Shown here: positions 30,515 to 38,935 of the stretch, piece by piece
Position numbering within the stretch: position 1 is the stretch's first letter
Layout of the letters: each line of letters starts with the position of its first letter
Made by a program: the position numbers and the translations under genes
Notes under the pieces: generated by a model
Told to the model about the DNA's origin: nothing
What the model saw: the letters and a program-made list of their open reading frames with translations, nothing else
Database searches by the model: none
DNA from: Mycolicibacter kumamotonensis
GTDB lineage: Bacteria > Actinomycetota > Actinomycetes > Mycobacteriales > Mycobacteriaceae
Assembly: GCF_002086285.1 (NCBI RefSeq)
Contig: NZ_MVHU01000001.1
Span: forward strand, 277,307-341,306
Length of the DNA: 64,000 nucleotides
Direction: 5' to 3'

Positions 30515-31672
30515 TCAGATCATCGAAATCGGCGAGATCTTCACGCCGACCTCCAGCGCGCCGGCCAGTTCGCGCGCCACGTCGTAGTCGAAAACGACGT
30601 GCCCACAGATGATGTCGACGTCACGTTTGATCCGCTGCAGCGGGTTGTCGACGAAATGCACGCTGGCACCGGAGGCTTCCAGCAAATCGGCGATCACCGC
30701 GCGAGATTCGTGCACGACGTGGGCGGCCGCGGCGCGCGCTTCCGCCCGGACCGCCCGCCCGATCCGCTCGCCGCTTTCGACCGCGTCCTGAAGCCGGGCC
30801 ACCGTGGCGTCACGCAGCCCGTGCAGCGCACGCAACCGCACCCGCGCGTCACCGAGGCGGATCTGCGCGGCCGGTTGGTCCTTCTGTGCCGCACCGGAAT
30901 ACGCCAGCACCCGCCGGCTCAGTCGCTCGGCGAACAGGTCGGCGGCCCGCTCGGCTGAGCCGAGGGCCGGCATCGCGGCGACCAGCGCCAGTGCGGGAAC
31001 CATCGGCCACCGGTAGGCCGAGGCGTCGTGCAGCGCGGCGCCCGGGGCGGTTCCCGAATAGATATCGGCGACTTTGACCAGCCGGTGCTGCGGCACCCAA
31101 ACACCCTCGATCACCACGTCATTGGAACCGGTGGCCCGCATCCCGGCGGTGTGCCAGACGTCCTCGACGGTGATATCGGTCGCCGGCAGCAGGACCAGCG
31201 CCGGGTACGGCGCGTCATCGGGACCGCAGATCGCCCCGACCAGGATCCAGTCGGCATCCATCACCCCGGTGGCCCAGGACCATCGGCCACTGAGCCGGAT
31301 CCCGTCGCCGTCGGGCACACCCCGGCCGGTCGGCGCCAACGGCGCGGGGCACAGCACCGGCCCGGACGCGAAGACTTCGTCCTGCACCTGCTCGCCGAAG
31401 AGCGCGAGCATCCAGTTGTGCAGGGTGTAGAACCCCAGCGTCCAGGCACTGGAGGCACAACCGTGCGCCATCCGCCGGATCGGGTCGAGGATCTCGGGGA
31501 ACTCCGCCTGCGCCCCGCCGTAGCGTGCCGGCAGCAGCAGGCCGGCCAGTCCGGAGCGCCGGTAGTCGTCGATGGTGGCTGCCGGCAACCGGCGCAATTC
31601 CTCGGCATGCGCGGCGCGTTCGGCCAATCGATCGATGAATTCCCCGGTCAGTGTTGCCGCCGTCGTCGTCAT
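30515..31672 (-). CDS. Acyl-CoA dehydrogenase-fold flavin-dependent monooxygenase (HsaA-like)
   Basis: This 385-residue protein has the acyl-CoA dehydrogenase fold used by two-component flavin monooxygenases such as HsaA and its relatives. RRLPAATIDDYRRSGLAGLLLPARYGGAQAEFPEILDPIRRMAHGCASSAWTLGFYTLHNWMLALFGEQVQDEVFA is typical of that subgroup. LSGRWSWATGVMDADWILVGA is the central beta domain, and WHTAGMRATGSNDVVIEGVWVPQHRLV follows. These oxygenases use reduced FMN from a separate reductase; none is adjacent. The upstream TetR gene and a palindromic operator at 31680-31697 suggest induced expression. Confidence 0.82.
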   Translation of the reverse strand: MTTTAATLTGEFIDRLAERAAHAEELRRLPAATIDDYRRSGLAGLLLPARYGGAQAEFPEILDPIRRMAHGCASSAWTLGFYTLHNWMLALFGEQVQDEVFASGPVLCPAPLAPTGRGVPDGDGIRLSGRWSWATGVMDADWILVGAICGPDDAPYPALVLLPATDITVEDVWHTAGMRATGSNDVVIEGVWVPQHRLVKVADIYSGTAPGAALHDASAYRWPMVPALALVAAMPALGSAERAADLFAERLSRRVLAYSGAAQKDQPAAQIRLGDARVRLRALHGLRDATVARLQDAVESGERIGRAVRAEARAAAAHVVHESRAVIADLLEASGASVHFVDNPLQRIKRDVDIICGHVVFDYDVARELAGALEVGVKISPISMI

Positions 31673-31679
31673 TTCAGGA

Positions 31680-31697
31680 CCATACCATTTGGTATGG
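31680..31697. promoter_or_regulatory. Palindromic operator candidate (CCATACCA-TT-TGGTATGG)
   Basis: Perfect 8-bp arms at 31680-31687 and 31690-31697 are separated by TT. The element fills the 27-bp gap between the TetR stop (31700) and the oxygenase ATG (31672). Binding there could block a promoter or roadblock read-through from the tetR gene. Position and symmetry suit a TetR dimer site, and the adjacent TetR is the obvious candidate. Confidence 0.7.
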
Positions 31698-31699
31698 AC

Positions 31700-32260
31700 T
31701 CAATGCCGCAGCATCACGTCCAGGAACTGTTCGCGGCGGCCGACGGCGCGAGAGCTGGGCCGCGAGCCGGCCAGGTGCAGAAATCCGATGCCCGCGGCGA
31801 ACGTGGCGTTGGCGCGCATGTCCGCCTCGTCGGGGTCGAAGCCGTCGTCGAGAAAAACCTGACGGACGGCGTTGAGCACCCGCCGATCCGACGTGCGCAC
31901 CGCCTCGGCGACGGTCTCCTCCGAGCGCGCCCATTCGCGCATCGCGCGTTCCAGCATCCAGTGCCGCGGCCCGACCAGCGATGTCATCATCCGCGAGAGC
32001 CGTTCGCGGGGCGGCAACTCCGACAGTGCCTCGAAGTCGCCGCGGTCCTCGTCGCGGACGGCCGCCCACGTGTCGACCAGGGCCTGCCGGTAGGTCTTCA
32101 TGTCGGCGAAATGCCAGTAGAAGCTTCCCTTGGTGACTCGCAGGCGCCGGCAAAGTCGGTCGATGGTCAGGGCCTTCAGCCCGTCCTCGGCCAGGATGCG
32201 AAAACCGGCCTGCACCCAGTCCTGCACCGACAGTCGGGGATTGGTGGAGGCTTGGGCCAT
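31700..32260 (-). CDS. TetR family transcriptional regulator
   Basis: This 186-residue regulator has the DNA-binding region VQAGFRILAEDGLKALTIDRLCRRLRVTKGSFYWHFADMKTYRQALVDTW, a standard TetR_N domain with KGSFYWHF. The C-terminal domain is helical (MTSLVGPRHWMLERAMREWARSEETVAEAVR). It lies directly upstream of the HsaA-like oxygenase on the same strand with 27 bp between, and that gap is filled by a palindrome. This points to local control of the oxygenase. Confidence 0.9.
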   Translation of the reverse strand: MAQASTNPRLSVQDWVQAGFRILAEDGLKALTIDRLCRRLRVTKGSFYWHFADMKTYRQALVDTWAAVRDEDRGDFEALSELPPRERLSRMMTSLVGPRHWMLERAMREWARSEETVAEAVRTSDRRVLNAVRQVFLDDGFDPDEADMRANATFAAGIGFLHLAGSRPSSRAVGRREQFLDVMLRH

Positions 32261-32321
32261 GCCGAGTCAGGGTACTGACCCGAGACCGCGCTGCATAGCC
32301 GTGTCCCCGGTCGCCGGTGGC

Positions 32322-35024
32322 CTAGGCGCCGGTGTGCAGGCCGGCGTCCTGCAAGGCTCGGCGCGCGTAGGCGCGAACATCGGCGTCGCTGTCCTTCACC
32401 GCGATACTCAACGCATCCCGCGCGGCCGGATCCGCCCCGGCCCATCGTGTCAATCCCAGCACCGCCGCTTTGCGGACGTCGAGGTGGGGGTCGTCGAGCG
32501 CCACGGCCAGGCGGGGCACTGCCACCGCGGCGTGCGAGCCGCCCAGTGCGCGTGCCGCCCCGACCCGTACCTGCCACGCCGACTCGTTCAGCGCCGGGTC
32601 GACCGCAGCGATATCGTCGTCGCTGCAACCGAGTTCGCCGAGTGCGGCCAGTGCCGCGGCACGCACCAGCGGGTCCGGGTCGCCGATCAGCAGACGGACC
32701 GTGTCGGCTCCGGCGCGCAGGGTTGCGCACGCGTCGGCGACCGCGATACGCACCTCACGATTGCCGTCCCCGGCGGCGGTGGCCACCGTGGACGCGTCGT
32801 CGACCGAGACCAGCGCACGCACCGCCTCGATGCGCACCCGATGGTCGGGATCGGCCAGCGCGGCGTGATATCGCGCCGGATCGCCAACGCGCCGACTGGA
32901 CAGCAGATACACCACGCAGGCGCGCACCACCGGGTCCGCGGACTCCAGCTGCGCACCGGCCGCCGCCGGGTCGGCCACCACTTCGACCAGTTCCCGCACA
33001 CCGTCGGCGGCGCTGCGCCGCACCCCGGCGTCCTCGTCGGCGAGCGCGCCGAACAACGCGGATTCGTAGCCGTCCGGGGTGTGTTCGGTCAGGGCGGCGA
33101 CCGCGGTGCGCCGCACCCCGGGGTCGGGGTCGTCGAGGTACTCGGCGAGTTCGGCCAGCGTCGGTTCCTCCAGGGCGACGACGGTAGCGATCCGCGGCGA
33201 CGGCGGGTGCGAGGCCCCCTGCGGTAAGACCCGCGTTTGTGCGGTCGCGGGCGCCTGGCCGCCCAGCAGCGGCGGCTGCGACACCGGGTGCACCGACTGG
33301 TCGGCCGGCGGCAGCCCGTCGAATTCGGGCACCGCGACGAAATACGGTGCAACCGGGCGTTTGAGGAACTCCATCTGTCCGTCGGCCCCTTTTCGCACAT
33401 TGAGGTGATAACCCCACTGTTCGTCGTCGCGGCCGGGCAGATCGGCGCGCTCGTGGTAGAGACCCCAACGCGACTCGGTGCGCGTCAGTGACGTCCGGGC
33501 CGCCAGCTCCGCGCAGTCCCGGATGAACGACACCTCGACCGCCCGCATCAACTCGTGCGGGCTGCGCGCTCCCATCTCGGCGATCTCACCGCGCATCCGC
33601 TCGAATGTGTGCACCGCCAGCGACAGCTTGGCGGCCGTCTTGGGCGGCGCCACATAGTCGTTGACGAACCGGCGCAGCTTGTATTCCACCTGCTGCTGCG
33701 GCGGGCCGTCGGGGTGGCGCAGCGGACGATAGATCAGATCATGGGCGTCGGCGAGCTGGTCGGCCGGAAGATCCCGCGGGGCAGCGATATCGGCCAGGGT
33801 GGACGCAGCGTGCGCACCGGCCAGGTCACCGAACACGAAGGCGCCGATCATGTAATTGTGCGGCACGCAGGCCAGATCACCCGCCGCATACAGGCCGGGC
33901 ACGGTGGTGCGGGCGTGCTCGTCGACCCACACCCCGGAGGCGGAATGCCCAGAGCACAGCCCGATCTCGGAGATGTGCATCTCCACGTCGTGGGTGCGGT
34001 AGTCGTGCCCCCGGTTCGCGTGAAAGGTTCCGCGGGTGGGCCGCTCGGTGGTGTGCAGGATGTTCTCCAGCGCTGAGAGCGTCTCGTCGGGCAGGTGCGA
34101 CACCTTGAGGTAGATCGGGCCCCGCGCGGAGTCGATCTCCGATTTGACCTCGGCCATCATCTGCCCTGACCAGTAGTCGGAGTCGACGAACCGCTCCCCC
34201 AGCGCATTGACCTGGTAACCGCCGAACGGGTTGGCCACATACGCGCACGCCGGTCCGTTGTAGTCCTTGATCAGCGGGTTGACTTGAAAGCATTCGATGC
34301 CGGACAGCTCGGCGCCGGCGTGGTAGGCCATCGAGTAGCCGTCGCCGGCATTGGTCGGGTTCTCGTAGGTACCGTACAGATAGCCCGACGCCGGTAGGCC
34401 CAGACGCCCGCACGGCCCGGTGGCCAGCACCACCGCCTTGGCGCCCACGGCGACGAATTCGCCGGTCCGGGTGTGCAACGCGGCCGCCCCCACCGCTCGG
34501 CCGCCCAGGGTGAGTACCCGTACCGGCATCAGCCGGTTCTCGATGCGGATCTTCTCGCGCATCGAACGTTGCCGCAGTACACGGTAGAGCGCCTTCTTGA
34601 CGTCCTTGCCCTCGGGCATCGGCAGCACATAGGAGCCGGAGCGGTGCACCCGCCGGACCGCGTACTCGCCGCGGGAGTCCTTCTCGAACTTCACCCCGTA
34701 GCGTTCCAGCCGCTGCATCATGGCGAAGCCGCGGGTGGCGGTCTGATACACGGTGCGCTGGTTGACGATTCCGTCGTTGGCGCGGGTGATCTCGGCGACG
34801 TAGTCTTCGGGTTCGGCCTTGCCGGGGATGACCGCGTTGTTGACGCCGTCCATGCCCATGGCCAACGCGCCGGAGTGGCGCACATGGGCCTTTTCCAGCA
34901 GCAGCACCCGGGCGCCGTGCTCGGCGGCGGTCAGTGCGGCCATGGTGCCGGCGGTGCCGCCGCCGATCACCAGCACATCGCAGTCCAGCCGCAGCGGGCG
35001 GGAAACATCAGGTATCGCAATCAT
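32322..35024 (-). CDS. AprA-like FAD oxidoreductase fused to C-terminal HEAT repeats
   Basis: This 900-residue protein has two parts. Residues about 10-600 form a fumarate reductase/AprA-type flavoprotein. The FAD motif is CDVLVIGGGTAGTMAALTAAEHGARVLLLEKAHVRHSGALAMGMDGVNN, in which EKAxxRxSGAxAxGxxxxN resembles adenylylsulfate reductase alpha. SGVWVDEHARTTVPGLYAAGDLACVPHNYMIGAFVFGDLAG is the second flavin block. Residues about 615-900 are tandem HEAT-like repeats (DPDPGVRRTAVAALTEH, DEDAGVRRSAADGV, DPDHRVRIEAVRALV and others). It overlaps the ABC ATPase gene by ATGA and ends a six-gene operon that includes a ferredoxin, the likely electron partner. Substrate is unknown; a sulfur compound is a guess from family and transporter type. 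Confidence 0.82.
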   Translation of the reverse strand: MIAIPDVSRPLRLDCDVLVIGGGTAGTMAALTAAEHGARVLLLEKAHVRHSGALAMGMDGVNNAVIPGKAEPEDYVAEITRANDGIVNQRTVYQTATRGFAMMQRLERYGVKFEKDSRGEYAVRRVHRSGSYVLPMPEGKDVKKALYRVLRQRSMREKIRIENRLMPVRVLTLGGRAVGAAALHTRTGEFVAVGAKAVVLATGPCGRLGLPASGYLYGTYENPTNAGDGYSMAYHAGAELSGIECFQVNPLIKDYNGPACAYVANPFGGYQVNALGERFVDSDYWSGQMMAEVKSEIDSARGPIYLKVSHLPDETLSALENILHTTERPTRGTFHANRGHDYRTHDVEMHISEIGLCSGHSASGVWVDEHARTTVPGLYAAGDLACVPHNYMIGAFVFGDLAGAHAASTLADIAAPRDLPADQLADAHDLIYRPLRHPDGPPQQQVEYKLRRFVNDYVAPPKTAAKLSLAVHTFERMRGEIAEMGARSPHELMRAVEVSFIRDCAELAARTSLTRTESRWGLYHERADLPGRDDEQWGYHLNVRKGADGQMEFLKRPVAPYFVAVPEFDGLPPADQSVHPVSQPPLLGGQAPATAQTRVLPQGASHPPSPRIATVVALEEPTLAELAEYLDDPDPGVRRTAVAALTEHTPDGYESALFGALADEDAGVRRSAADGVRELVEVVADPAAAGAQLESADPVVRACVVYLLSSRRVGDPARYHAALADPDHRVRIEAVRALVSVDDASTVATAAGDGNREVRIAVADACATLRAGADTVRLLIGDPDPLVRAAALAALGELGCSDDDIAAVDPALNESAWQVRVGAARALGGSHAAVAVPRLAVALDDPHLDVRKAAVLGLTRWAGADPAARDALSIAVKDSDADVRAYARRALQDAGLHTGA

Positions 35025-35752
35025 GAATAGTCCAATGCGGCAAGGAGTTCGGTGCGCAGCTCGGGTTCGGCTCGGCCGCTGCGCGGAGCGGGCACGTCAA
35101 CCAGTGCCCGCAGCGGCCGCCCGGCGCGGCCCAGCACCGCCACCCGGTCGCCCAGCGCCAGCGCCTCGTCGACATCGTGGGTGACGAACACGATCGTGGT
35201 CGGATGCGTTTTCCAGGTGTCGATCAGCAGCGCCTGCATGGCGGCGCGGGTGGCGCTGTCCAGGGCTCCGAACGGCTCGTCCATCATCACCGCGCGTGGG
35301 GCGCCGGCCAGCCCGCGGGCCAACTGGACGCGTTGGCGCATCCCGCCCGAGAGGTTGCCGGGAAGGTAGCCGCCGAACCCGTCCAGACCCAGCTCGGCGA
35401 TCCACCGCTCGGCCTGGGCCCGGCGCCCGTGGCGCGGCACCCCGCGCAGCCGCAACGCCAGCTCGATGTTGGAGCGCACCGAACGCCACGGCAGTAGCGC
35501 GTTGTCCTGAAACACCACCCCGCGATCACCGGAGGTGGTGGTCACCACGGCCTCGTCGGCCAGGACCCTGCCGCGCTCGGGTGCCAACAGGCCCGCCAGT
35601 GCGCGCAGCACCGTGGACTTGCCGCACCCGGACGGTCCGGTCAGTACCAGGATCTCGCCGGGCCGCGCGGCCAGGCTCAACTCGTCGATGACCGGGGTGC
35701 CGGTGTAGGACAACCGGACCCGGTCCAGGGTCAGGCTCATGCCCGCGGTCAT
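35021..35752 (-). CDS. ABC transporter ATP-binding protein (SsuB/TauB type)
   Basis: This 243-residue ATPase carries Walker A VLTGPSGCGKSTVLRALAGL, the Q-loop VVFQDNALLPWRSV, the signature LSGGMRQRVQLARGLA, Walker B RAVMMDEPFGALD and the switch histidine in VFVTHDVDEALALGDRV. The aliphatic sulfonate/nitrate/taurine subfamily is indicated by the Q-loop and D-loop. The ATG at 35752 overlaps the permease stop (ATGA, 35749-35752); a second ATG lies four codons on. It overlaps the AprA-like gene at its other end. It powers import by the neighbouring permease and lipoprotein. Confidence 0.93.
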   Translation of the reverse strand: MTAGMSLTLDRVRLSYTGTPVIDELSLAARPGEILVLTGPSGCGKSTVLRALAGLLAPERGRVLADEAVVTTTSGDRGVVFQDNALLPWRSVRSNIELALRLRGVPRHGRRAQAERWIAELGLDGFGGYLPGNLSGGMRQRVQLARGLAGAPRAVMMDEPFGALDSATRAAMQALLIDTWKTHPTTIVFVTHDVDEALALGDRVAVLGRAGRPLRALVDVPAPRSGRAEPELRTELLAALDYS

Positions 35753-36597
35753 CGTGCGTCCTCGTCGCTGCGCGGCAGCCACCGGGTCAGCCGGCGCCCG
35801 AGCAGCTCCACTGCCGCCGACGTCGCGAATCCGAGCACACCGATGGTGATGATGCCTACGAACACATCCGGATAGGCCAGCAGCGTGTAGGCCTGCCAGG
35901 TGCGGTAGCCGGTGCCGAGGCGGCCGGAGATCATCTCCGCGGAGATCACGCAGATCCACGACACTCCCATCCCGACCGAGAGGCCGCCGAACACGCCGGG
36001 CAGGATTCCCGGAAAAACGACCTGGCTCAACACCTCCCACCGTCCGCCGCCCAGGGTGCGGACCGAGTCCTCCCACAGTGTCGGCAGTGCGCGCACCGCG
36101 TGCCGGGTGCTGACCAGGATCGGGAAGTAGGCCGCCAGGAAGGTGATGAACACGATGCCCTGCTCGCCGGCCGGGAACAGCAGGATCGCCACCGGGACGA
36201 CGGCGATCGCGGGGATGGGGCGGACCAGTTCGGTGAGTGGGCCCACCACGTCGGCCGCGACCCGGGATCGCCCCAGCAGGATGCCGGTGGCCACCCCGGC
36301 CGCCGCGGCCAGCCCGAATCCGGTGAGGATGCGGATCAGCGACTGCGCCAGGTCCAGCCAGTATTGGTCGGTGCCCAGCCGGCGCACCAGGGTCGTGAAG
36401 ATCTCGTCGACGGTGGGCAGGGTGTCGAACCGCAGCCACCACCGCACGTGGGCGGCGGTCAACACCTGCCACAGCCCGATCGCGGTGGCCACCGACATCA
36501 GCCGTAGCAGCCAGGCCCGTCGCGCCGACCGCGGCCGGCGTGGCCCCGCGCCGACGGGGACCGCAGCCGGTGGCGCACCGGCGATGACCGCGGTCAT
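35749..36597 (-). CDS. ABC transporter permease (SsuC/TauC type)
   Basis: This 282-residue inner membrane protein has about six hydrophobic segments. Examples are LMSVATAIGLWQVLTAAHV, ILTGFGLAAAAGVATGILLGRS, IPAIAVVPVAILLFPAG and VFGGLSVGMGVSWICVISAEMI. The cytoplasmic coupling loop reads WEDSVRTLGGGRWEVLSQVVFPGILPGVFGGL, matching the BPD_transp_1 EAA motif of sulfonate, nitrate and taurine importers. The ATG at 36597 overlaps the binding-protein stop (ATGA). The frame continues upstream to 36870 but only as an antisense-like shadow of the binding-protein gene. Confidence 0.92.
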   Translation of the reverse strand: MTAVIAGAPPAAVPVGAGPRRPRSARRAWLLRLMSVATAIGLWQVLTAAHVRWWLRFDTLPTVDEIFTTLVRRLGTDQYWLDLAQSLIRILTGFGLAAAAGVATGILLGRSRVAADVVGPLTELVRPIPAIAVVPVAILLFPAGEQGIVFITFLAAYFPILVSTRHAVRALPTLWEDSVRTLGGGRWEVLSQVVFPGILPGVFGGLSVGMGVSWICVISAEMISGRLGTGYRTWQAYTLLAYPDVFVGIITIGVLGFATSAAVELLGRRLTRWLPRSDEDAR

Positions 36598-37946
36598 GCC
36601 GCACCGGCCAGGGCCTGCTGGTAGTCCAGCGCGACGGCGCCGGGATGCGCGGCAATGTAGCGTTGCGCGCCCGCGGCGGTGTCGAACGGCAGGTAACGCC
36701 CACCGTCGCGCACCCACGCGGACTTGTCGGCGAACCAGCGGGTGCCCAGTTCGGCGTCGTTCGCATAGACCGCCCGGACGCGGTCGCCGCGGGCGTTCGC
36801 GGCCCGCACGGCTTGCAGCAGCGCCGTCGGATCGGCAAAGGTCGCGGTGGTGTCCGCTCCGTCCAGCCACAGCTCGCCACCGGTCTTCGCGGGCTCGTTG
36901 ATGGCGGCGAGCGCCTTGTCGTAGTCGAGTTTTCGCTCGGCGAACGCCGCGCGCAGCGGTCCGTCGACGACGAAGTCATCCACGTCGAGGTCGGCGAAGT
37001 CGCCGATCGACTTCAGGTAGGGCACGTCGTTCTTCAACGCCTCGACCAGCGCCGGTTTGAGGGTCAGGTCGAACGACGTTCCGCCCGGTCCGTTGTAGAG
37101 GTAGACGACCTCGTGTGGCAGTCCACTGTCGGCTGCGACGATCCGGGCCGCCTCCAACGGTTTGCGCTTGAGGAAGTCGGTGGCGTCGAGCTGAGCCTGC
37201 AGGAACGCACCGAGCACTTCCGGGTGGTTCTGTGCGTAGGCGCGACGCACCACCACACCGTGCAGGGTCGGGTAGTTGAGCTCGGCGCCGTCGTAGAGAA
37301 GTCTCGCCCGGCCCTGGTAGACCAGCAGGCCGGGCCAGGCGACGAACTGCGACAAGCCTTGGACCTGACCGGATTCCAGCGAGGAGGCACCGACCTGTGG
37401 TTGTTGGTTGAGCACCTCGACCTGCGCACCGGTGTCGGCCAGTGCCCGCAGCAGGGTGCCGTGGCCGGCCGATCCCACACTGGCCGAGACTTTGGCCCCG
37501 GCCAGATCGGTCAGCGTGTCGGCCGGCGAATCCGGTGCCACCACCACCATGTTCAGCGCGCCGGCCGGGTGGTAGCCAGTCACCGAGACGATCTGGGTGG
37601 CGGCCTGCCCATTGGCCCGGGTCCGGACCCCATTGACCAGCATCGGGTAGTCGCCCATGGAGCCGATGTCGATCTTCGCGGCGAGCATCTGCGCGGTGAT
37701 CGGCGCACCGGTGTCGTAATCCTGCCAGTCGACACGGTATCTGGTGCCGGTGCGGGCGGTGACGTCGGCGAGCCGGCGCTCCAGATAGCCGCGGGCACGC
37801 AGCAGGGTACCGGCGGTCGCGGTGTTGATGGTCTTGGACTGGTAGCCGATCACCACGTCGACGGAATCACCCGACGGCGTCGGGGCCAACGAGCAGCCCG
37901 CCGCGACGACGGCGGTGCAGGCCAGTACGATCACGGATCTTTTCAT
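36594..37946 (-). CDS. ABC substrate-binding lipoprotein with C-terminal NosL-like tail
   Basis: This 450-residue lipoprotein begins MKRSVIVLACTAVVAAGCS, with lipobox AAGC placing Cys18 at the membrane anchor. Residues about 25-350 are an SsuA/TauA/NrtA-like periplasmic-binding domain (VDVVIGYQSKTINTATAGTLLRARGYLERRL, KIDIGSMGDYPMLVNGVR, VSASVGSAGHGTLLRAL). The last 90 or so residues (AVYANDAELGTRWFADKSAWVRDGGRYLPFDTAAGAQRYIAAHPGAVALDYQQAL) resemble the C-terminal half of NosL, a copper-binding protein family. That extension is unusual for a sulfonate-type binding protein. It is followed by coupled permease and ATPase genes. The ligand is not predictable. Confidence 0.85.
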   Translation of the reverse strand: MKRSVIVLACTAVVAAGCSLAPTPSGDSVDVVIGYQSKTINTATAGTLLRARGYLERRLADVTARTGTRYRVDWQDYDTGAPITAQMLAAKIDIGSMGDYPMLVNGVRTRANGQAATQIVSVTGYHPAGALNMVVVAPDSPADTLTDLAGAKVSASVGSAGHGTLLRALADTGAQVEVLNQQPQVGASSLESGQVQGLSQFVAWPGLLVYQGRARLLYDGAELNYPTLHGVVVRRAYAQNHPEVLGAFLQAQLDATDFLKRKPLEAARIVAADSGLPHEVVYLYNGPGGTSFDLTLKPALVEALKNDVPYLKSIGDFADLDVDDFVVDGPLRAAFAERKLDYDKALAAINEPAKTGGELWLDGADTTATFADPTALLQAVRAANARGDRVRAVYANDAELGTRWFADKSAWVRDGGRYLPFDTAAGAQRYIAAHPGAVALDYQQALAGAA

Positions 37947-37970
37947 GAAACACCTTGGTGGTCATTGCAT

Positions 37971-38198
37971 TCAGCGGATGAGAAAGGGCATGTTGACGGT
38001 GACCGCACCGGTGGGGCACCGGGCAGCACACGGTCCGCAGTACCAGCACTCGTCGACGTGCATGAAGGCCTTGCCGTTGTCCGGGTTTATCGCCAGTGAG
38101 TCCAGCGGGCAGATGTCCACGCATAGGGTGCAGCCCTGGATGCACAGCGATTCGTCGATTGTCACCGGGACGTCCGAACGGCTGTTGACCAGCGTCAT
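37971..38198 (-). CDS. 2x[4Fe-4S] ferredoxin
   Basis: This 75-residue protein contains two cluster motifs, CIQGCTLCVDICP (C-x3-C-x2-C-x3-CP, one residue longer than canonical) and CWYCGPCAARCP (standard). The arrangement recalls the beta subunit (AprB) that pairs with AprA-type flavoproteins. The AprA-like gene is in the same operon. The ATG at 38198 overlaps the GntR stop as ATGA. It probably carries electrons to or from the flavoprotein in the cytosol, since no signal peptide is visible. Confidence 0.93.
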   Translation of the reverse strand: MTLVNSRSDVPVTIDESLCIQGCTLCVDICPLDSLAINPDNGKAFMHVDECWYCGPCAARCPTGAVTVNMPFLIR

Positions 38199-38935
38199 GG
38201 GGTGCTCCTTGTCAGTTTGCCGCGCATGGTGACCCGGTCACCGCGCATCCGGATGTATTCGAGATCGACGGGCGTGCCGTCGGCGAGGCTGGTGAGGCGT
38301 TCCAACATCAACAACGCCGCGCCGCCGGGAACTTGCAGGATCGCCGCCGAGTGCGGGTCGGCCGGAATCGCCTCCAGCGCCAGGCTGGCGGCGCCCAGCG
38401 GCTGCCCGCTGATCCGCTCGAGCAGCGGGAAGACATCGTGGGCCTCCAGCGGGTGCGCCAGGACGGCGGCGCCGATGTCGGGCGCCAGGTAGGTCTGGTC
38501 CAGGCTCAGCGGCACGTCGCCGAGGTAGCGCAACCGTTCGATGAACACCACCTGCGCGCCGGCGACGAGCAGTAACCTGCGGGCCACCGACGGCGGCGCG
38601 GAGACCGTGGTGGCCACCCGTACTTCGTTGCGCACCTGTTGACCGTTGAAGGTCTCCTGCAGGCCGAGCAGCGCGTCGAGGTCGTGGTCGAATTTGTGCT
38701 GCGCCACATGAGTGCCGATTCTCGGTCCGCGTTGGATCAGGCCTTCGGCTTTCAGCGCGGCGAGCGCCTCGCGAATGATGTTGCGGGAGACGGCGAACTC
38801 GGCGGCCAACTCCGGTTCGCCGGGCAGTCCGTCGTCGTAGGCACCGCAATGGATCTGGTGCCGAAGCACGTCGGCGACCTGCCGTGCCCGATCCGCGCGG
38901 CGGATCGGGCGTGCTGCGAGACGGGCTTCGGCCAT
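38195..38935 (-). CDS. GntR/HutC-family regulator with UTRA domain
   Basis: This 246-residue regulator has an N-terminal winged helix (RARQVADVLRHQIHCGAYDDGLPGEPELAAEFAVSRNIIREALAALKAEGLIQRGPRIGTHVA). A UTRA ligand-binding domain follows (VVFIERLRYLGDVPLSLDQTYLAPDIGAAVL and LLMLERLTSLADGTPVDLEYIRMRGDRV). Such proteins sense small metabolites. It is the first gene of the six-gene operon and overlaps the ferredoxin gene by ATGA, so it is probably autoregulatory. The operator is likely within 38936-39235. Confidence 0.92.
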   Translation of the reverse strand: MAEARLAARPIRRADRARQVADVLRHQIHCGAYDDGLPGEPELAAEFAVSRNIIREALAALKAEGLIQRGPRIGTHVAQHKFDHDLDALLGLQETFNGQQVRNEVRVATTVSAPPSVARRLLLVAGAQVVFIERLRYLGDVPLSLDQTYLAPDIGAAVLAHPLEAHDVFPLLERISGQPLGAASLALEAIPADPHSAAILQVPGGAALLMLERLTSLADGTPVDLEYIRMRGDRVTMRGKLTRSTP

